A DNA stretch of 64,000 bases from Cylindrobasidium torrendii FP15055 ss-10 (GCA_000934385.1 KN880444.1:165508-229507); one strand, 5' to 3'; numbered from the stretch's first letter, positions 1-13,634 are shown. The notes: a model not told the origin generated them from the letters alone. Made by a program: numbers and translations.

Positions 1-783
1 GGTTGTCTCCAGAAGAAGCCGACCATCACTGCATCGCAGGAGCCTCTGTTTGGAAATTCGCGAGCGTGGACGAAGGTGTCAATCCCGATGTGTGCGTCAC
101 CCCCTCACTCACTCAACCCTTCTGCTCTCCTTGCTTAAATATCATTCTACCAGCGTCCTGGTCGGTATCGGATGCGAGATCACGTTCGAGGTTATTGCTG
201 CTGCTGCGCTCCTGCGCCAACTCGCGCCAGAGTTGCGCGTCCGTGTCGTCAATGTCACTGACCTTATGGTCCTCGGAGCGAATGGAACCCACCCACACTC
301 TCTTACAGACGATGCATTTAACAGTTTGTTTACGCCTGACCGGCCTATCGTCGTGAACTATCATGGGTATCCTGTTGAAGTGAAGGGGCTGTTATTTGGA
401 CGCCCCGGGGTGGATAGGATTTCGATTCATGGGTACAGTGAGGAAGGGTCGACGACTTCACCTTTCGACGTGAGTCCCTGTACAACTCCTCTTGCTTACT
501 CCCTTTTTACTGATGAAATGCATGCAGATGATGTTGTGCAACGGCACCTCGCGATACGATATTGCAATTGATGCCCTCCGGGGCGGCGCAAAGCATAATG
601 CGAAGGTTGCGGTGTCTGCGCATGACCACGAGAGCTACTTCAAGCATCGAGCACAGAAAGATAAGGAGTATATATTTGAGCATGGAGAGGGTACGTTGTT
701 TCTTCTCTCCTAGGCGAGCTATGTGCTGATGTAGATTGTGCTCAGACCCAGAGGATACCTTTGCGATACCGACTTTTGCATAA
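1..783 (+). CDS. Phosphoketolase (XFP family), 3' part only
   Basis: C-terminal third of a thiamine-diphosphate phosphoketolase, which cleaves xylulose-5-P (and often fructose-6-P) to acetyl-P plus an aldose phosphate in the cytosol. The frame is open from base 3. Spliced residues include GASVWKFAS, VLVGIGCEITFEV, VRVVNVTDLM and HPHSLTDDAFN, all typical of the family's C-terminal domain. Three introns fit in phase: 92-153, 470-527 and 691-745. The last one joins EHGE to DPEDTFAIPTFA and the TAA at 781-783, which is the conserved C-terminus. The 5' part lies outside the window. The family assignment is firm; substrate preference cannot be read from this part. Confidence 0.93.
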
Positions 784-1678
784 AGGCGAAGATACTTGAT
801 GTACATGTACTGTAGAAATAAGGAGTTTGTAAGTACAAAACACCTTTGGAGGTATTTGGGATGTGTACTTGGGATGGCATGAATAAGCGGTAAGTATTAT
901 CGACGGCATTGGACTGGAGTAGGGGCACACGAGCCACAATCTTGAAAATATCTTGAACATCTCGGCTAAGTTTATAGTTACTCGAGGACTTGAGCCCCAT
1001 GGGCGTATTCACGAGACCGAAGAACTGGCAACGAACTATTGAGTTGCCCATCACAGGACGTCGGTAAGTCGAGAGCTACGCGATGTTATTGGCTATAAGT
1101 AGTCGGGCAATTGAGTTACGGTGCCCGGGCAGCTGCACCAGGCAGACAAGGGTAAGGAGATCTTGGGTTGCTCTGTGAATCGTTGGAGAAGAAGGCACCC
1201 CAATGGCAGGCAGAAAGTGGGGTTGGGGAGTACATGCTGCATTGCTGGCCAGACTGCTCGTCGAGCGGTGCTTTTGGAAAGACCAATACTGGGAGAGGCA
1301 GTTGAGGAGACGTTTGTAGATGCGAACCGGAATCAGATTGGCGAACCATGTTGACCTGATGTTGACTAGGCTGGTCTAGTGCGGACGGCGGAGGAAGGGC
1401 GAACACGGAGGTGTTGATGGACTCAAATGACCGGAATGCGGGGAACAGTCTCGACGTGTAGAAGGAGAGCCAATATACAGTAATTGAAGGCATTTATTGA
1501 GAAAAATAGGACCTCGACCGATTCTGCGGTGGCACGATCCAGAAATGGACGGCGCGTGATCGGCTAGCCCCAAGAGATTGGGCGTAAGGCTATATAAACC
1601 GAACGGCTTCATTGGCCTGAACCAGGTCTCAACACCCCAACACCAGCCAGATCACCCACCATTTCTCTGCTGTCTGCC
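784..1678. other. Intergenic region, no gene recognised
   Basis: About 0.9 kb between the phosphoketolase stop and the next small gene. Open frames on both strands are short, overlap each other and show no recognisable domain. The right end holds the TATA box of the next gene. Confidence 0.5.
1591..1598 (+). promoter_or_regulatory. TATA box of the small mitochondrial-type gene
   Basis: TATATAAA lies about 80 bases before the ATG at 1679, a normal TATA-to-start distance for a fungal gene with a short leader. Confidence 0.6.
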
Positions 1679-1978
1679 ATGTACCGCCAGGCCATCAAGT
1701 CGTCCGTGCGCCCGTTCACTCGCGCCTTCCACTCTCCCTTCCCGGCGAACATGGGCGTCCAGACAGCCAAGGCATCCGCCGCCGCCCGCACCGACGTCTA
1801 CGACAAACACGTCGAGCACACCCAGACCTCCTCGGTCAATGGCAGGCCCATCAACATCATCTCGCCCAGCCACACCCACAGCTTCCACTCTGTCCCGCTG
1901 GGCGCTTACCCCGTCGCAACCCCGTTCGAGCAGCCCAATTTGTCAGAGGCTCCCGAACCCAGCAAGACGCACGCTTAA
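1679..1978 (+). CDS. Small protein with probable mitochondrial presequence, unknown function
   Basis: Uninterrupted 99-codon frame. The N-terminus (MYRQAIKSSVRPFTRAFHS) is rich in Arg, Ser and hydrophobics and has no acidic residues, which fits a mitochondrial targeting peptide. The rest is Ala/Ser/Pro/His-rich with no membrane segment and no domain I recognise. Support for a real gene comes from a TATA box about 80 bases upstream, a C-rich biased codon third position and a clean stop. Function unknown. It could be a lineage-specific small mitochondrial protein. Confidence 0.6.
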   Translation: MYRQAIKSSVRPFTRAFHSPFPANMGVQTAKASAAARTDVYDKHVEHTQTSSVNGRPINIISPSHTHSFHSVPLGAYPVATPFEQPNLSEAPEPSKTHA

Positions 1979-2425
1979 ACTCTCATGTACGTGTATATTC
2001 TCACAGTCACAGATCCTCTTCTCATCGTCGACGTTCAGAATAATATCCATATCTGCTTTGCTTGGACGACACTAGACTTATATACATCTCCCACATATGT
2101 ACTCCTACAGAGCGTAGCTACATATTCCTGGGAACTTTCTGGCCCTTTTGGAACATAATTGTACATTAATTCGCGTTGCCCACATTCCAGAGTGAACCCC
2201 ACAAAGCACTGTCCCCCGGGCCGCTTCCCAACAGTTGGTGAAGACATGTGATTGAGAAATTGATGGCGCATCACGTATGCTCATTTCATGTGTTTTCTCT
2301 GCACGCTCATCCTGGTCGGCTCATCTTTGTCTTTTTACTTCACGGTCTCTACGTCTATAATGCTCTACGACCAGACGACTAGCATATAATACGATACCAC
2401 GTCTGCACCCTAGCCGACGACGACC
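1979..2425. other. Intergenic region between two plus-strand genes
   Basis: Contains the 3' flank of the small gene and the promoter of the hydrolase that starts at 2426. I see no coding signal or repeat. Confidence 0.5.
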
Positions 2426-4078
2426 ATGATTGGCCAAAGCCTCTTCGCCTACGTCGGCATCCGCCTTGCCATCGCTTTTTTGCGCCTTATCTGTCCAGCC
2501 AGTTTTGCTTGGGTCGCTGCCTTTTCATTCTATCGCCACCCGCCAATTTCTCCATGGATAGCTCTGCTCGCAGTGCCCGAGGTGGTCTTCTTCTTCATCG
2601 CACGCGCGCGCAAGCCCGTTGTCCAGCAGGTGCGTATGCTACCACTATGGCCAGACACCATGCATCTAACACGCATATGTCTTTGACAGCGTTCCGCATA
2701 CATCCCAGACCGCCTGTCCAAGGCCGAACGCACCGAGCTGTTCTACCATTGCATGCAAAGCCCACTGCGCGTCCTCAAATGGTTTCGAACGACGGATCCA
2801 AATTTCATTCACCGCGAGAACATGATTGACTGGCTTCTCTGGGCCTTTTTCGACGTCAAGTCAGAGGCGGTCGAGAAGGAAGAGATCGTGGAATGGAGAG
2901 ACGAAATTGAGGCGTACGTTCAGCAAATCGAAAGCATTCTCGGACGCAAGTTTACTGTTGGACGCAACCCGGATGCTACGCCGATGCGCTTGAACATTGA
3001 TCCTTCTGGGGCGCTTCACAAACCCCTGCTGTGGTACATCGTGCGTCTGTCACCACACCAAACGTGTAGCGTCTAATGAATGAACAGATCGTGGCTGGGC
3101 TTGACCTTGTTACTGCCACCGTGTTGTATAGCAATGGCTTCATCCATCACTCGCCTCAGAAGTGGTTCGCAGTCGTCCCGACGCGTCCATGGTCAATATT
3201 CTCGCGTCCCTCAGTCTCGACCCATCTGCCTTATTGGTATCGCCCCCACCGGTCGAAAACAAAAAAGCCTTTGATATTCATGCATGGAATCGGGGTACGT
3301 CGATTGACGCACTTGCCTCCCATTTTCTTATTCGCCTTAGATTGGCCTATTGCCCTACACCATTTGGATGAGCGAAATGGACCCAGAGGTTGGCATTCTG
3401 CTCGTCGAGACGCTGCCCATTAGCACACGCATGACTGGGATGTCTGTCCTCCCGCGCCCCATCTTTCTCGAGGAATTTTACAGGATTACCAAGTCTCTAG
3501 GAATCAAAGAGGCTGTCTTGGCGTCACATTCATACGGCACGATCCTCGCTGCCCATATTCTCCAGTCGCAAAGACAAGCACGACCATCCCGTTTACCCAC
3601 ACGCATTACAGGCTATTGCTACATCGACCCAATTCCTTTCCTGCTGCACTACCCAGACATTATCTATAACTTCCTGTACCGCCAGCCAACCCACGCGAAC
3701 GAATGGCTCCTCTGGTTCTTCGCCAGCGTCGACCCGGACATCGAGCGCGCGCTTCGTAAACACTTCTTTTGGACAGAGAACGTACTGTTTCGGGATGATC
3801 TTATTGGGGAGAATGTCGCCGTGGTGTTGAGTGGGGAAGACCAGGTCGTGCCGAGCTCGGAGGTGTGGAAGTATTTGACTGGCCGGAGGAGTAAGAAGAC
3901 GGAGAAGGCGGAAGGCGGAGGGGATGATGGCCCTCTTGATGATGAGGAGAGGTGGGTGAATGAGAAGGGGGACTTGGAAGTTTTGACGTACCCGCATGCG
4001 GACCATGCGACGATTTTTCATTCGAGAGTTAAGCGAGACGGAGTGCGGCAGATTATAGAAAGGCTTGCGAGGCAGTAG
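2426..4078 (+). CDS. Membrane-anchored alpha/beta hydrolase
   Basis: Four exons join in phase 0: 2426-2629, 2690-3040, 3088-3294 and 3341-4078, giving 499 residues. The N-terminus is hydrophobic, with two likely membrane segments within the first 60 residues. An alpha/beta-hydrolase domain follows. FMHGIGIG is the oxyanion-loop region. ASHSYGT is the nucleophile elbow (G-x-S-x-G-like, with Ala/Ser in place of the first Gly). GEDQVVP carries the likely acid and PHADHATIF the likely catalytic His. An acidic, Lys-rich insert sits before the final His. The family includes lipases and esterases, but the substrate cannot be inferred. It is a complete, ordinary-length gene. Confidence 0.85.
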
Positions 4079-4574
4079 ACACTAGAAACGAGTAGTTCTC
4101 TCTAGATGTTGTTAGAGCGTATGTATACCTTTTTTTAATCAAGTAGTAGCAGTAGTATTGCTACTACGACTCGTGTAATTATGTTTTCATGTTTGGTCAC
4201 TACAGATGCTTCCTACGAGAGCGGGCCAACAATACCCTGTCGGTCAGAAAGGACTGATTTTGCATGTACATAAGGCAGGTGCACATTTCAATGGGCCATC
4301 AGGACGATTCAGAAGATCAAATGACAAACGTTAACTTCCTTTTTTGGTCTAGAACAATGAGACACCAATCTGTGTGGTGCTCAATTATTATTTCGCATTC
4401 AGTCAATACCAAGGAATTTACTGATCATAAACAGGCTCACCTCCCATTCAATCACAGTACATTCTCAATTCCGAAGGCGGTTTCTCAACGTAAGTATGCC
4501 TATGACCTCTAGGTCCCAGCTATATTACTACTCACTACTATTACATATGGTGCTGTAGATTTCTCGATATATAT
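4079..4574. other. Convergent intergenic region
   Basis: Shared 3' flank of the hydrolase (plus) and the PFKFB gene (minus). It holds a T-rich tract and the short inverted repeat listed separately, and no credible gene. Confidence 0.5.
4143..4167. repeat. Short inverted repeat in hydrolase 3' flank
   Basis: Perfect 9-nt arms GTAGTAGCA and TGCTACTAC separated by 7 nt, 65 bases after the hydrolase stop codon and just after a T-rich run. It could form a hairpin in the 3' UTR. Function unproven. Confidence 0.5.
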
Positions 4575-6744
<2,170 letters not shown>

Positions 6745-7725
6745 ATTGGGACCTGAGGTTTTGCTATCTGCTAGTGTGCCAACTCGCACGGTCGTAAGTG
6801 GTGCAAGGCAAGTGTGATCGTACTCTGCGATCGTCAACGTTGGTGACGCATTCAATGCGAACTTGAGTTTCCGTATTTGTGCTTCATGTAGATTGATAGG
6901 TTGGCCTGGCCCTTTGTGACTGTACGTCCGTTTAGACACAAGTGAAGTCGTTATATTTGTACAAATGAGTCGTTTGAGACAAGTTGAGCAGGCCCTTTCG
7001 TGGGGATCTTCAACTACTTGGTGCAATGTCTTCCGAGCCAGTCTAAAGCATTCCTTTGAGCGAAAACAGCCATTTCTTTATGTTACGTGGGTATCAAACT
7101 CATTCATCCTACTCGCAGGAGCTCAAAATCAAGCAAGAGTCTCTTCCAAATGTCGCACCTTGAATCAATGAGAACAAACGCCGTTGTCCAACCCAAATTA
7201 TCAAAAGATTAAGAAAGCCTTGGAATAACTTAAGCTAATCGGTATGTAGTAATAATACAACGCAGACTGAAAAGGGTAAAGTCAAGAAGAAAAAAGGAAG
7301 AAGTTCGGTGAAGCATCCCGGTCCCCATTCTAGCTACCTACTGTAGTCTTTGCAAGAGGGACGATTTGATCATAAAGCGAGCTACTATGCCACGAGAAAG
7401 CCGTGAAATAGTGTATAGGCGCCCGACCTACAGAAATCGCGAGGTATACGACAGCGAGCGCGAGGACAGCATAACGAGTGACATGATTTGGTGTATATCT
7501 AAATGGCCCTTGATATTATGAGGATGGTTGCGTGTGTGTGGCGGTACGATGCTAAAAGATGTAGAGCGAAAGATCCAGAGCCAGAGGAGGAAGACCTATT
7601 AAAGAGGAAAAGGTATCGTTAGACATTGTATCCATTAGAGTTCGTGCAGATCATTACACACCAAAGATCATGGTTAAATACGATAGACGTGAACCAGTGC
7701 ATGAAAGGACTTGTCGCCCCGCAAC
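6745..7725. other. Intergenic region between PFKFB promoter and CK1 3' end
   Basis: Both neighbours are on the minus strand, so this holds the PFKFB 5' flank and the casein kinase 3' UTR. The PFKFB frame remains open to 7026. No other gene recognised. Confidence 0.5.
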
Positions 7726-9802
7726 TCATCCCCTACAGCACAAAAGACTCCAGAAGCCACCTTTCCTGCCCGTATCCTCATCCTGCTCGCCCAATCTACC
7801 CATCTGGTCACGGTCATACATGGCCATTCCGCGACCACCAGCATGCAAGTCGCGGGGGCCGGTGTTCGTGGTACCGTTGCGTGAGGGCGCATCCTTCCCG
7901 TTGGGCTGGCCGCCATAAAGGAACGACTCCGAAGTGTTTGGAAGACCGCTTCCATTCCCGATAACATTCGGGTTTGGTGAGTTGCGACCGTAGTCCCTCC
8001 CATTTGGCCTGTACCCATTCGGGCTGGGAGCAGCGGCGTAGGGATGTTGTGCCGTTGGCGCACCAAGGCCAGACTCACGTTGCTGACTCTGTCTACGGCT
8101 GGTCGGGGCAAGGGGTTGGACACTACCAATATCGCGGCCAGAGTTCGTGCGATCTTGAGCTGGCCGCCTTGAACCTTTGATAAGGGCGGGAGTCGGGGAG
8201 AGAACCATTCCGGATGTTTGCGCCTCCTGCGGCTGTCGGGAACGGTGACGGCCGCCGGCCTCACGCTCACGACGGTGCTCCCGATGACCAGGTGTAGATG
8301 TGCCGGCGTGTGCTTGTGCAAGGTGATGAGAACTTGACTACGTCTGAGGTGAGTGCCTTGTTCTTACGGACAGAAGAATGGAATCTTACGTTGTGGGCAG
8401 TCCAACCCTTGCCTTCGTTCAGAAGCATCCAATCAAAGACACCGTCCTCCGGTTCCCCTAGTGTCTTTAACACTTTGGAGAACAGATCGCGAAGGAAGTC
8501 GTAATCCGGGGTCTCTTCGAACCCGAGTTTGCGGACATAGTTCATGTAGATCGCAAATTCCTCTGTAACGCGAAGATCAGAAAGTCAAAGACATTTTTCT
8601 GAAATCCGCGACATACCGGGGAAGCCTTCGCACAGTTCGCCGATGGGTGTGGTCTGTTTCTTTTCTCCGATTTTCTCATATTTTTGCTTGTTCGTTGCCG
8701 CTCTTAAGCCTTGCCATGGGAGGCCACCGCGCAAAAAGTACATGAACACATGTCCCAAGGACTCGAGATCGTCCCGACGGGACTGCTCGCGACCGAGATG
8801 AGTATTGATGGACATGTAGCGGGCGGTACCAGACAAGGACTTGCGCTCCCTATACGGAATATGTATCTTCGTCTTCGGATCCCGGTAGTGTTTTGCCATG
8901 CCAAAGTCTACACACCAGTGAGTATGTGGTTGAACAGGTCGTTGGGAAACGCACCAATGATATGAACCGTGTTCGCCGTCTTAGTGCCCGGCGGCCCAAG
9001 GAGGAAGTTGTCGGGCTTGATATCACGATAAATTAGAGACTTGTCATGGATAGCCTGCACGCGGGTGATCTGAAAATTACGAAGTTAGCTGCCATGCACA
9101 TTCTCCAGACGATTTGTGGATGATAGCAGGTGGTGAAGCGAGGGGTAGCTGTGTATTGAGCGAGATTTGCGGAACGCACCATTTGCTTCGCAGCCATGCA
9201 TACCGTCTTCACCGAGAACTTGCGTCCACACATGTCGAAGATGTCTTCAAGGTTAGGGCCGAGTAGGTCAATGACGAGAACGTTGTGTAGCCCTTCTTGA
9301 CCAAAGTGATGGACCTGAGGTACACCCGCTAAGGAATGTGAGCCGAGTGCACGAGAGCGAGTGGAAGCGCGTACGTGTGCCATTGAGCGTGCGGTAAGAG
9401 CGGAATTCATCCCGAAGTTGAGGCGCATCGGACTTGCGCGGTTCCTGTACAGCATTGGTGAGGATACAGCGCCCATCACAAAAGTAACGAGAGGCAACGG
9501 ACAAACTTGATAGCGACGAGCTGGTTGGTGAGAAGTTTGCTGCCTGACGAGGTTGTCAGCACCGTCGTACAGCGGGACAGTAACGCCTGGAGTTATGTTG
9601 ACAGAGGGACAAGCGCCATCCTGAAGGGCAAAGGCGCCCAGCGAAAACTGCATAGACAAGAGAGCGTACCTTCAAAGACGACACCAAACGAGCCCTCTCC
9701 AATTTTCTTTCCTACTCTGTAATGGCTGCCGACGATGCCATTGGACGTTGTCGAGTGCGACGGGTGGGGCGACGACGATGCGATGACATGGGGCGTGGTC
9801 AT
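7726..9802 (-). CDS. Casein kinase 1, plasma-membrane (YCK) type
   Basis: Ser/Thr kinase of the CK1 family. After a Ser/His-rich start at 9802 come the glycine loop [19 protein letters not shown] (ATP Lys), [15 protein letters not shown], the catalytic loop [26 protein letters not shown], and the CK1 hallmark [18 protein letters not shown]. The kinase domain is followed by a Gln/Asn/Pro/Gly-rich tail ending in FWSLLCCRG. The Cys pair near the C-terminus is the palmitoylation signature of Yck1/Yck2-type kinases, so plasma-membrane attachment is likely. Such kinases act in nutrient sensing, endocytosis and morphogenesis. Multiple introns; start chosen by the conserved domain position. Confidence 0.92.
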
Positions 9803-10703
9803 GGCCGGGACCTTATGGCGGAAGATAGTAGAAAAAGAGAGAACAAAGCGAGCGGGCCAGCTGGAAAACTCCCACGTCCAGGTCTGCGGTGTTAGGAGCG
9901 CGCTGGCGGTGACAAGAAAGGCAAAGGCAGGGATCCAATATCGGCTTGATGTGGCACGTGCTCATTTCAGTCTCCGCCTCGTGCCTGTGAGCGACTTTCC
10001 CACGCGTTTCGGCCTGATGTGTCTGCGTAATAACTCGCCATATGCATGGTAGCTTTGTTTTCGACTTTTCAATCGCACGACGTGCGTAGTTTCCTTCGAG
10101 CTTCAGAGCTCCCATGGCAGCGGTCCAGCGGACCTCCAGCTACCTATCCCGCCCTCGAGAATCCTCCTTGGCAACAGGCGCGATGCCATCCAGGCTCCAA
10201 CAAATCAGCAACAAATCGCAGAAATTCGGGCCTGCTTTTTTGTGCCTTGTGCCGCGGCTCTATGACCAGCCGATAACCAACCTTGTATCCTCGTCTGCAT
10301 GACTGCCGAAAGCAAATAGACAGGGAATATGTACGAGCAGTGTCTGCAACATGTACGGAGCGAAACGTACATGTAGACCATGCTGTAGCTACTAGCGTCC
10401 AGATTCTTGCTCGGCCGGAGGGGTCAAGGTGTTTGGAATTGGCGCAGTATGAAGATGCAATTGGACAATGGGCATGCAAAAGCGTGCCATTGTACGGAAC
10501 CCTCCAGTGGTCCTGCTCGCTTAAATTTTTGGACTAAACATTGCATAAATATATAGAGCATCAGACGCTGAGCCTGAAGCACTTGAAGCGCTAATACTCC
10601 GCCAACACAACGAGCGGCTGACCGACCGCGTCGACGATCATAGCACGATCAGCCACCGAGAACACGCGTCCTCTTTCAAGCCTCCCAATATCGCACTTTC
10701 GCG
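9803..10703. other. Divergent promoter region between CK1 and ALKBH6-like gene
   Basis: 900 bases separating two divergently transcribed genes. It contains a 9-bp inverted repeat (listed). Short open frames here show no domain. Confidence 0.5.
10349..10374. repeat. 9-bp inverted repeat in a divergent promoter
   Basis: Arms ACATGTACG and CGTACATGT with an 8-nt spacer. The arm itself contains the palindrome ACATGT. The position between divergent genes fits a dimeric factor site, but nothing shows this directly. Confidence 0.4.
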
Positions 10704-11859
10704 ATGTCAAAGGAATCCGAATATCTCGTTCCCGGGCATCCAACCGTTCGTTATATCCCTGAATTTATCACGGTCAGTATCTAGGTAGCCAGTACCATCG
10801 TACTTCTCAGCAATTACGGCCTCAGTCAAGCGAGGAGGAATACCTGTTGAAGAAGGTACAAAGCAGAAAGGTTGCAATAATCAGGGTTCTCAACCATCTT
10901 AGATTCAAGAAACGCCTCATCCAAAATGGAAGCAGCTTGGAAATCGTCGGTGGGTAGTGCAAATCGCAATGATTCCACTCATCCTCTCGTGCTCTCAGGT
11001 TACAACTATTAGGCCTGTACACTTTTGTGAATCAATACTTTGCTTCTCACAACTCCAACTTCAGGCGGAGAGCTGACGGCAAAGAACAATCTACTGCCAA
11101 AGCCGATGCCTCCATACATGACTGTCTTGCAAGTCACCTCCTTGCAATCATGAGGCGGCACACTGACTACTATCGGCTCGAAATAGTCCTGATCTTATAT
11201 CTCGCCTGAAAAATACAGGGGCATTCGAGGATTCCCCTCACGGCGCACCTAATCATGTTATCCTGAACGAGGTCAGTCTCTTGATTCAAAAGGCTTCATT
11301 CGCTTCGTCTTACGGCCTGTCCAGTACTGCCCTAACCAAGGTATAATGGTAGGTCATTCTCATGTGCAAATTTAGCCCTCACTGTCTTGTAGCCTCATCA
11401 AGATGGTCCAGCATACCATCCAGTCGTCGCCACAATTTCTTTGGCATCGCATGCCGTTTTCCATTATTACCAGTACAAGGACGCCTCCGATGGTACAGAA
11501 GGCAGGCGTGTAAATCCTACACCTCTGCTGTCCGTGGTTCTCGAGCCCAGAAGTCTGGTTATCACCAGCGACTCTTTGTACCAGGACTGTCTACATGGGT
11601 CAGTCAGTGCGCGCGTATCACACCATCATGAGCCAAAACTCATCGCCGGATCAGCATAGAATCTATTGCGGTAGACTCGTTCGCGACTGGGCCCCATGGC
11701 GTTGTCTGTGTAGAAACGGGGACGCCTATAGCCAATGCGCATCTACTTCGTTCTCCCGAAATTTCGAAAGTGGTCCAGGAGGGCGGAGTCTTGGAAAGAA
11801 CGACACGATATAGCTTAACCTGTCGTGATATTTCAAAGGTGAAGAAGTTGCCGTTTTAG
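10704..11859 (+). CDS. ALKBH6: AlkB homologue 6-like 2-oxoglutarate/Fe(II) dioxygenase
   Basis: Nine exons give 247 residues: 10704-10772, 10826-10855, 10903-10949, 10999-11012, 11065-11128, 11187-11271, 11325-11348, 11393-11598 and 11655-11859. The order matches ALKBH6: VRYIPEFIT, HPKWKQLGNRRLQ, NHVILNEY, PHQDGPAYHP (iron-binding H-x-D), the distal His in DCLHGIE, and R..SLTCRD near the end with the 2-oxoglutarate Arg. Two introns need GC donors: 11013-11064 (GCCTGT, weak) and 11129-11186 (GCAAGT, the standard GC-AG consensus). With them the frame is intact; without them the protein breaks. ALKBH6 proteins are nuclear/cytosolic and have poorly known substrates. Confidence 0.88.
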
Positions 11860-12048
11860 TACAGAGCCACTGGGAGGAAAGGCATGGCGTTATCGTAGCA
11901 CCGTCGCCTCCATGCCCGCATTCTGGGGAAGGTACGTGTTTATACTTTGGATCACGTCTCCTGTTGAATGAGATGTAGAGTAGCTCTTTGTGTTGCTGTG
12001 AAATTGCCTTTGTACCACAGTCACAAAATGGACAAGGATGACAGAACG

Positions 12049-12440
12049 TTAACTCGACAGCTCACTGCAAGAGCTATGATCCTCTGCGTTTGGTAGGCTA
12101 TGGGCTGACAGCGACTCAACGTCCGCAACAGACATTTTGATGATTGCAAGCGTCCTCCAACTCCGGAATGCACGAAGTCCAGTGACCAGGGTGCTGAGAG
12201 CGCGGACTGACAAATGCGCGGTAGGCTGACAGGGATGTTCATGCAAGGCAAGATTAGTGAGGGCACCACCAGGCAATTTGACCATGATAAGACGTGAATT
12301 CCCGCGGGGTGCTGATTTGTGCGGGATAAGCACCTTCCCAGCGCATCAGCCGACGTCCACAGCCAACTGCACCGCAGAATGTGGCGTTGCGCAGAATGGG
12401 CCAAGCGTGACGCGAAGCTTATACTGGCCAACGATGAGCT
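12049..12440 (-). pseudogene. Possible coding remnant, unidentified
   Basis: Reading from about 12440 on the minus strand, one frame encodes QLIVGQYKLRVTLGPFC and then, after a single TGA, continues as a Leu-rich stretch (LSVRALSTLVTGLRAF, RTLAIIKMSVADVESLS) to a stop at 12049. The second half faintly resembles LRR tails of basidiomycete F-box proteins. No start or splice structure could be built. It could equally be chance open sequence. Confidence 0.2.
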
Positions 12441-13215
12441 GCTTGAAATGAAAAAATTAGGATAACGTGACATATCTCCGACCATGTATGTCAAAGTATC
12501 AGTATCCCCACTTTCTCATGGTATGGATGGCTGCGAAGGCTTGCGTCGAGAACGGGTCGGGGTCTTGAGAGCTACGTTGATATGTATCCGTTTCTAACCC
12601 CAGAAATTTAAACATTAAAGCTTTTGCGCCGGGATCCTTATGTAGCTATGCATTACTTAGTGATGCATGATCCCATGAATGTATGCTTGATCGCGGGATA
12701 CCGAAGTCTCTGTCGCTATGAACAGTCCATAATCTGGTTCTTACGATATCTGGTGTTGCTTTTCTTTGCTCTCGCCTTCGAAATCGAGCGCGGGCGTTGA
12801 CAAACTACAACAATGGGATTCTTCACGTGTCAATTCCGATCACTTTTCCAATCTGGGGACAAAGTAGTTTTGCCCTCCACAAGTGATAACTTTGAGGCCC
12901 CGAGCGAATGTGTGACTTTTCCTCTCGAGAGAAATTATCAGTGACAAGTATCAGTGAACCATGGTAAAAGCAGTCTTCAAATGCGTTGACAGACTCTGAC
13001 CTGCGGAAGCTTAGTGTGAATTAAAGAGAAACTCAAGCGAACAGTACATCACTCCGTAAAAGTCTCCGAGCTCCATTCCTCTACCACTCACTTGTTGCTG
13101 GGGCAATCGTGGATCTACCATGGTGAAAGTTTCGCGAACATGATACAGCGAACAACCCGACTTGCCTGTTGAGTGTCCATGACAGCCCTGACAATTGGGG
13201 CGACTCGGGAAAGGC

Positions 13216-13221
13216 TATAAA
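13216..13221 (+). promoter_or_regulatory. TATA box of the solo Zn2Cys6 gene
   Basis: TATAAA lies 100 bases before ATG 13316 and is followed by a pyrimidine-rich leader. Confidence 0.6.
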
Positions 13222-13315
13222 GAGCGCCTGTGCGGCTGGCTAGTGCATCCCCCAGGCGCCTCACTCACTTCTCCCACAACTCGTAGCAAAAAAAACTGAA
13301 AGCCACCTATTGACA

Positions 13316-13634
13316 ATGTCCTCGACTAGCAACCCAAACGTGAGTTACATGGTCGCTTGAGAGTGCTAGGAAAATTTGTGAAAATCCTAACGCATTGCCC
13401 ACTAGGGTGTCCTTAATCAAAACTCGGAGGCCTATTACGACGAGAGTCAGCGCACTCCTCGTCGTACTCCTATGGCATGTATGTACTGCAGAGGTAATAA
13501 ATCATCTCTTCACGAAACGCAGATTGAGAGCCTCACCGTTAGCTAATTAAGGTCGAAAAATGAAATGCGATGGCGGAAAACCTTGCCAAAACTGTGACAA
13601 ACGCCAGCTTTCTTGCAGCTACCGGCCAGTGTAA
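13316..13634 (+). CDS. 64-residue protein consisting mostly of a Zn2Cys6 binuclear cluster
   Basis: Three exons join in phase: 13316-13339, 13406-13493 and 13552-13634. The cluster straddles the second intron. It reads C-x2-C-x6-C-x5-C-x2-C-x6-C (ACMYCRG, RKMKCDGGKPCQNCDKRQLSC), exactly the fungal Gal4-type zinc-cluster spacing, followed only by SYRPV and a stop. The first 30 residues are polar (SEAYYDESQRTPRRTP). No coiled-coil dimerisation element, fungal transcription-factor middle domain or activation region is present, whereas normal members exceed 500 residues. The TATA box and clean splice sites support a real transcript. DNA binding is likely from the family; any regulatory effect would need a partner or competition. 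It could also be an alternative short form if more exons lie downstream, but I found none. Confidence 0.8.

Larger units (their letters stand above)
11860..13315. other. Intergenic region, 1.45 kb, one possible gene remnant
   Basis: The middle (about 12049-12440) shows a minus-strand open stretch with one in-frame stop (listed separately). The right end is the promoter of the Zn2Cys6 gene. Nothing else recognised. Confidence 0.45.

Noticed and set aside
1116..1493. 125-codon minus-strand ORF
   Set aside because: No domain, no promoter, overlaps other random frames; not enough to call a gene.
11027..11209. 60-codon ORF starting inside the ALKBH6-like gene
   Set aside because: It runs through an intron and a shifted frame of an exon of that gene; the spliced dioxygenase frame explains the sequence better.
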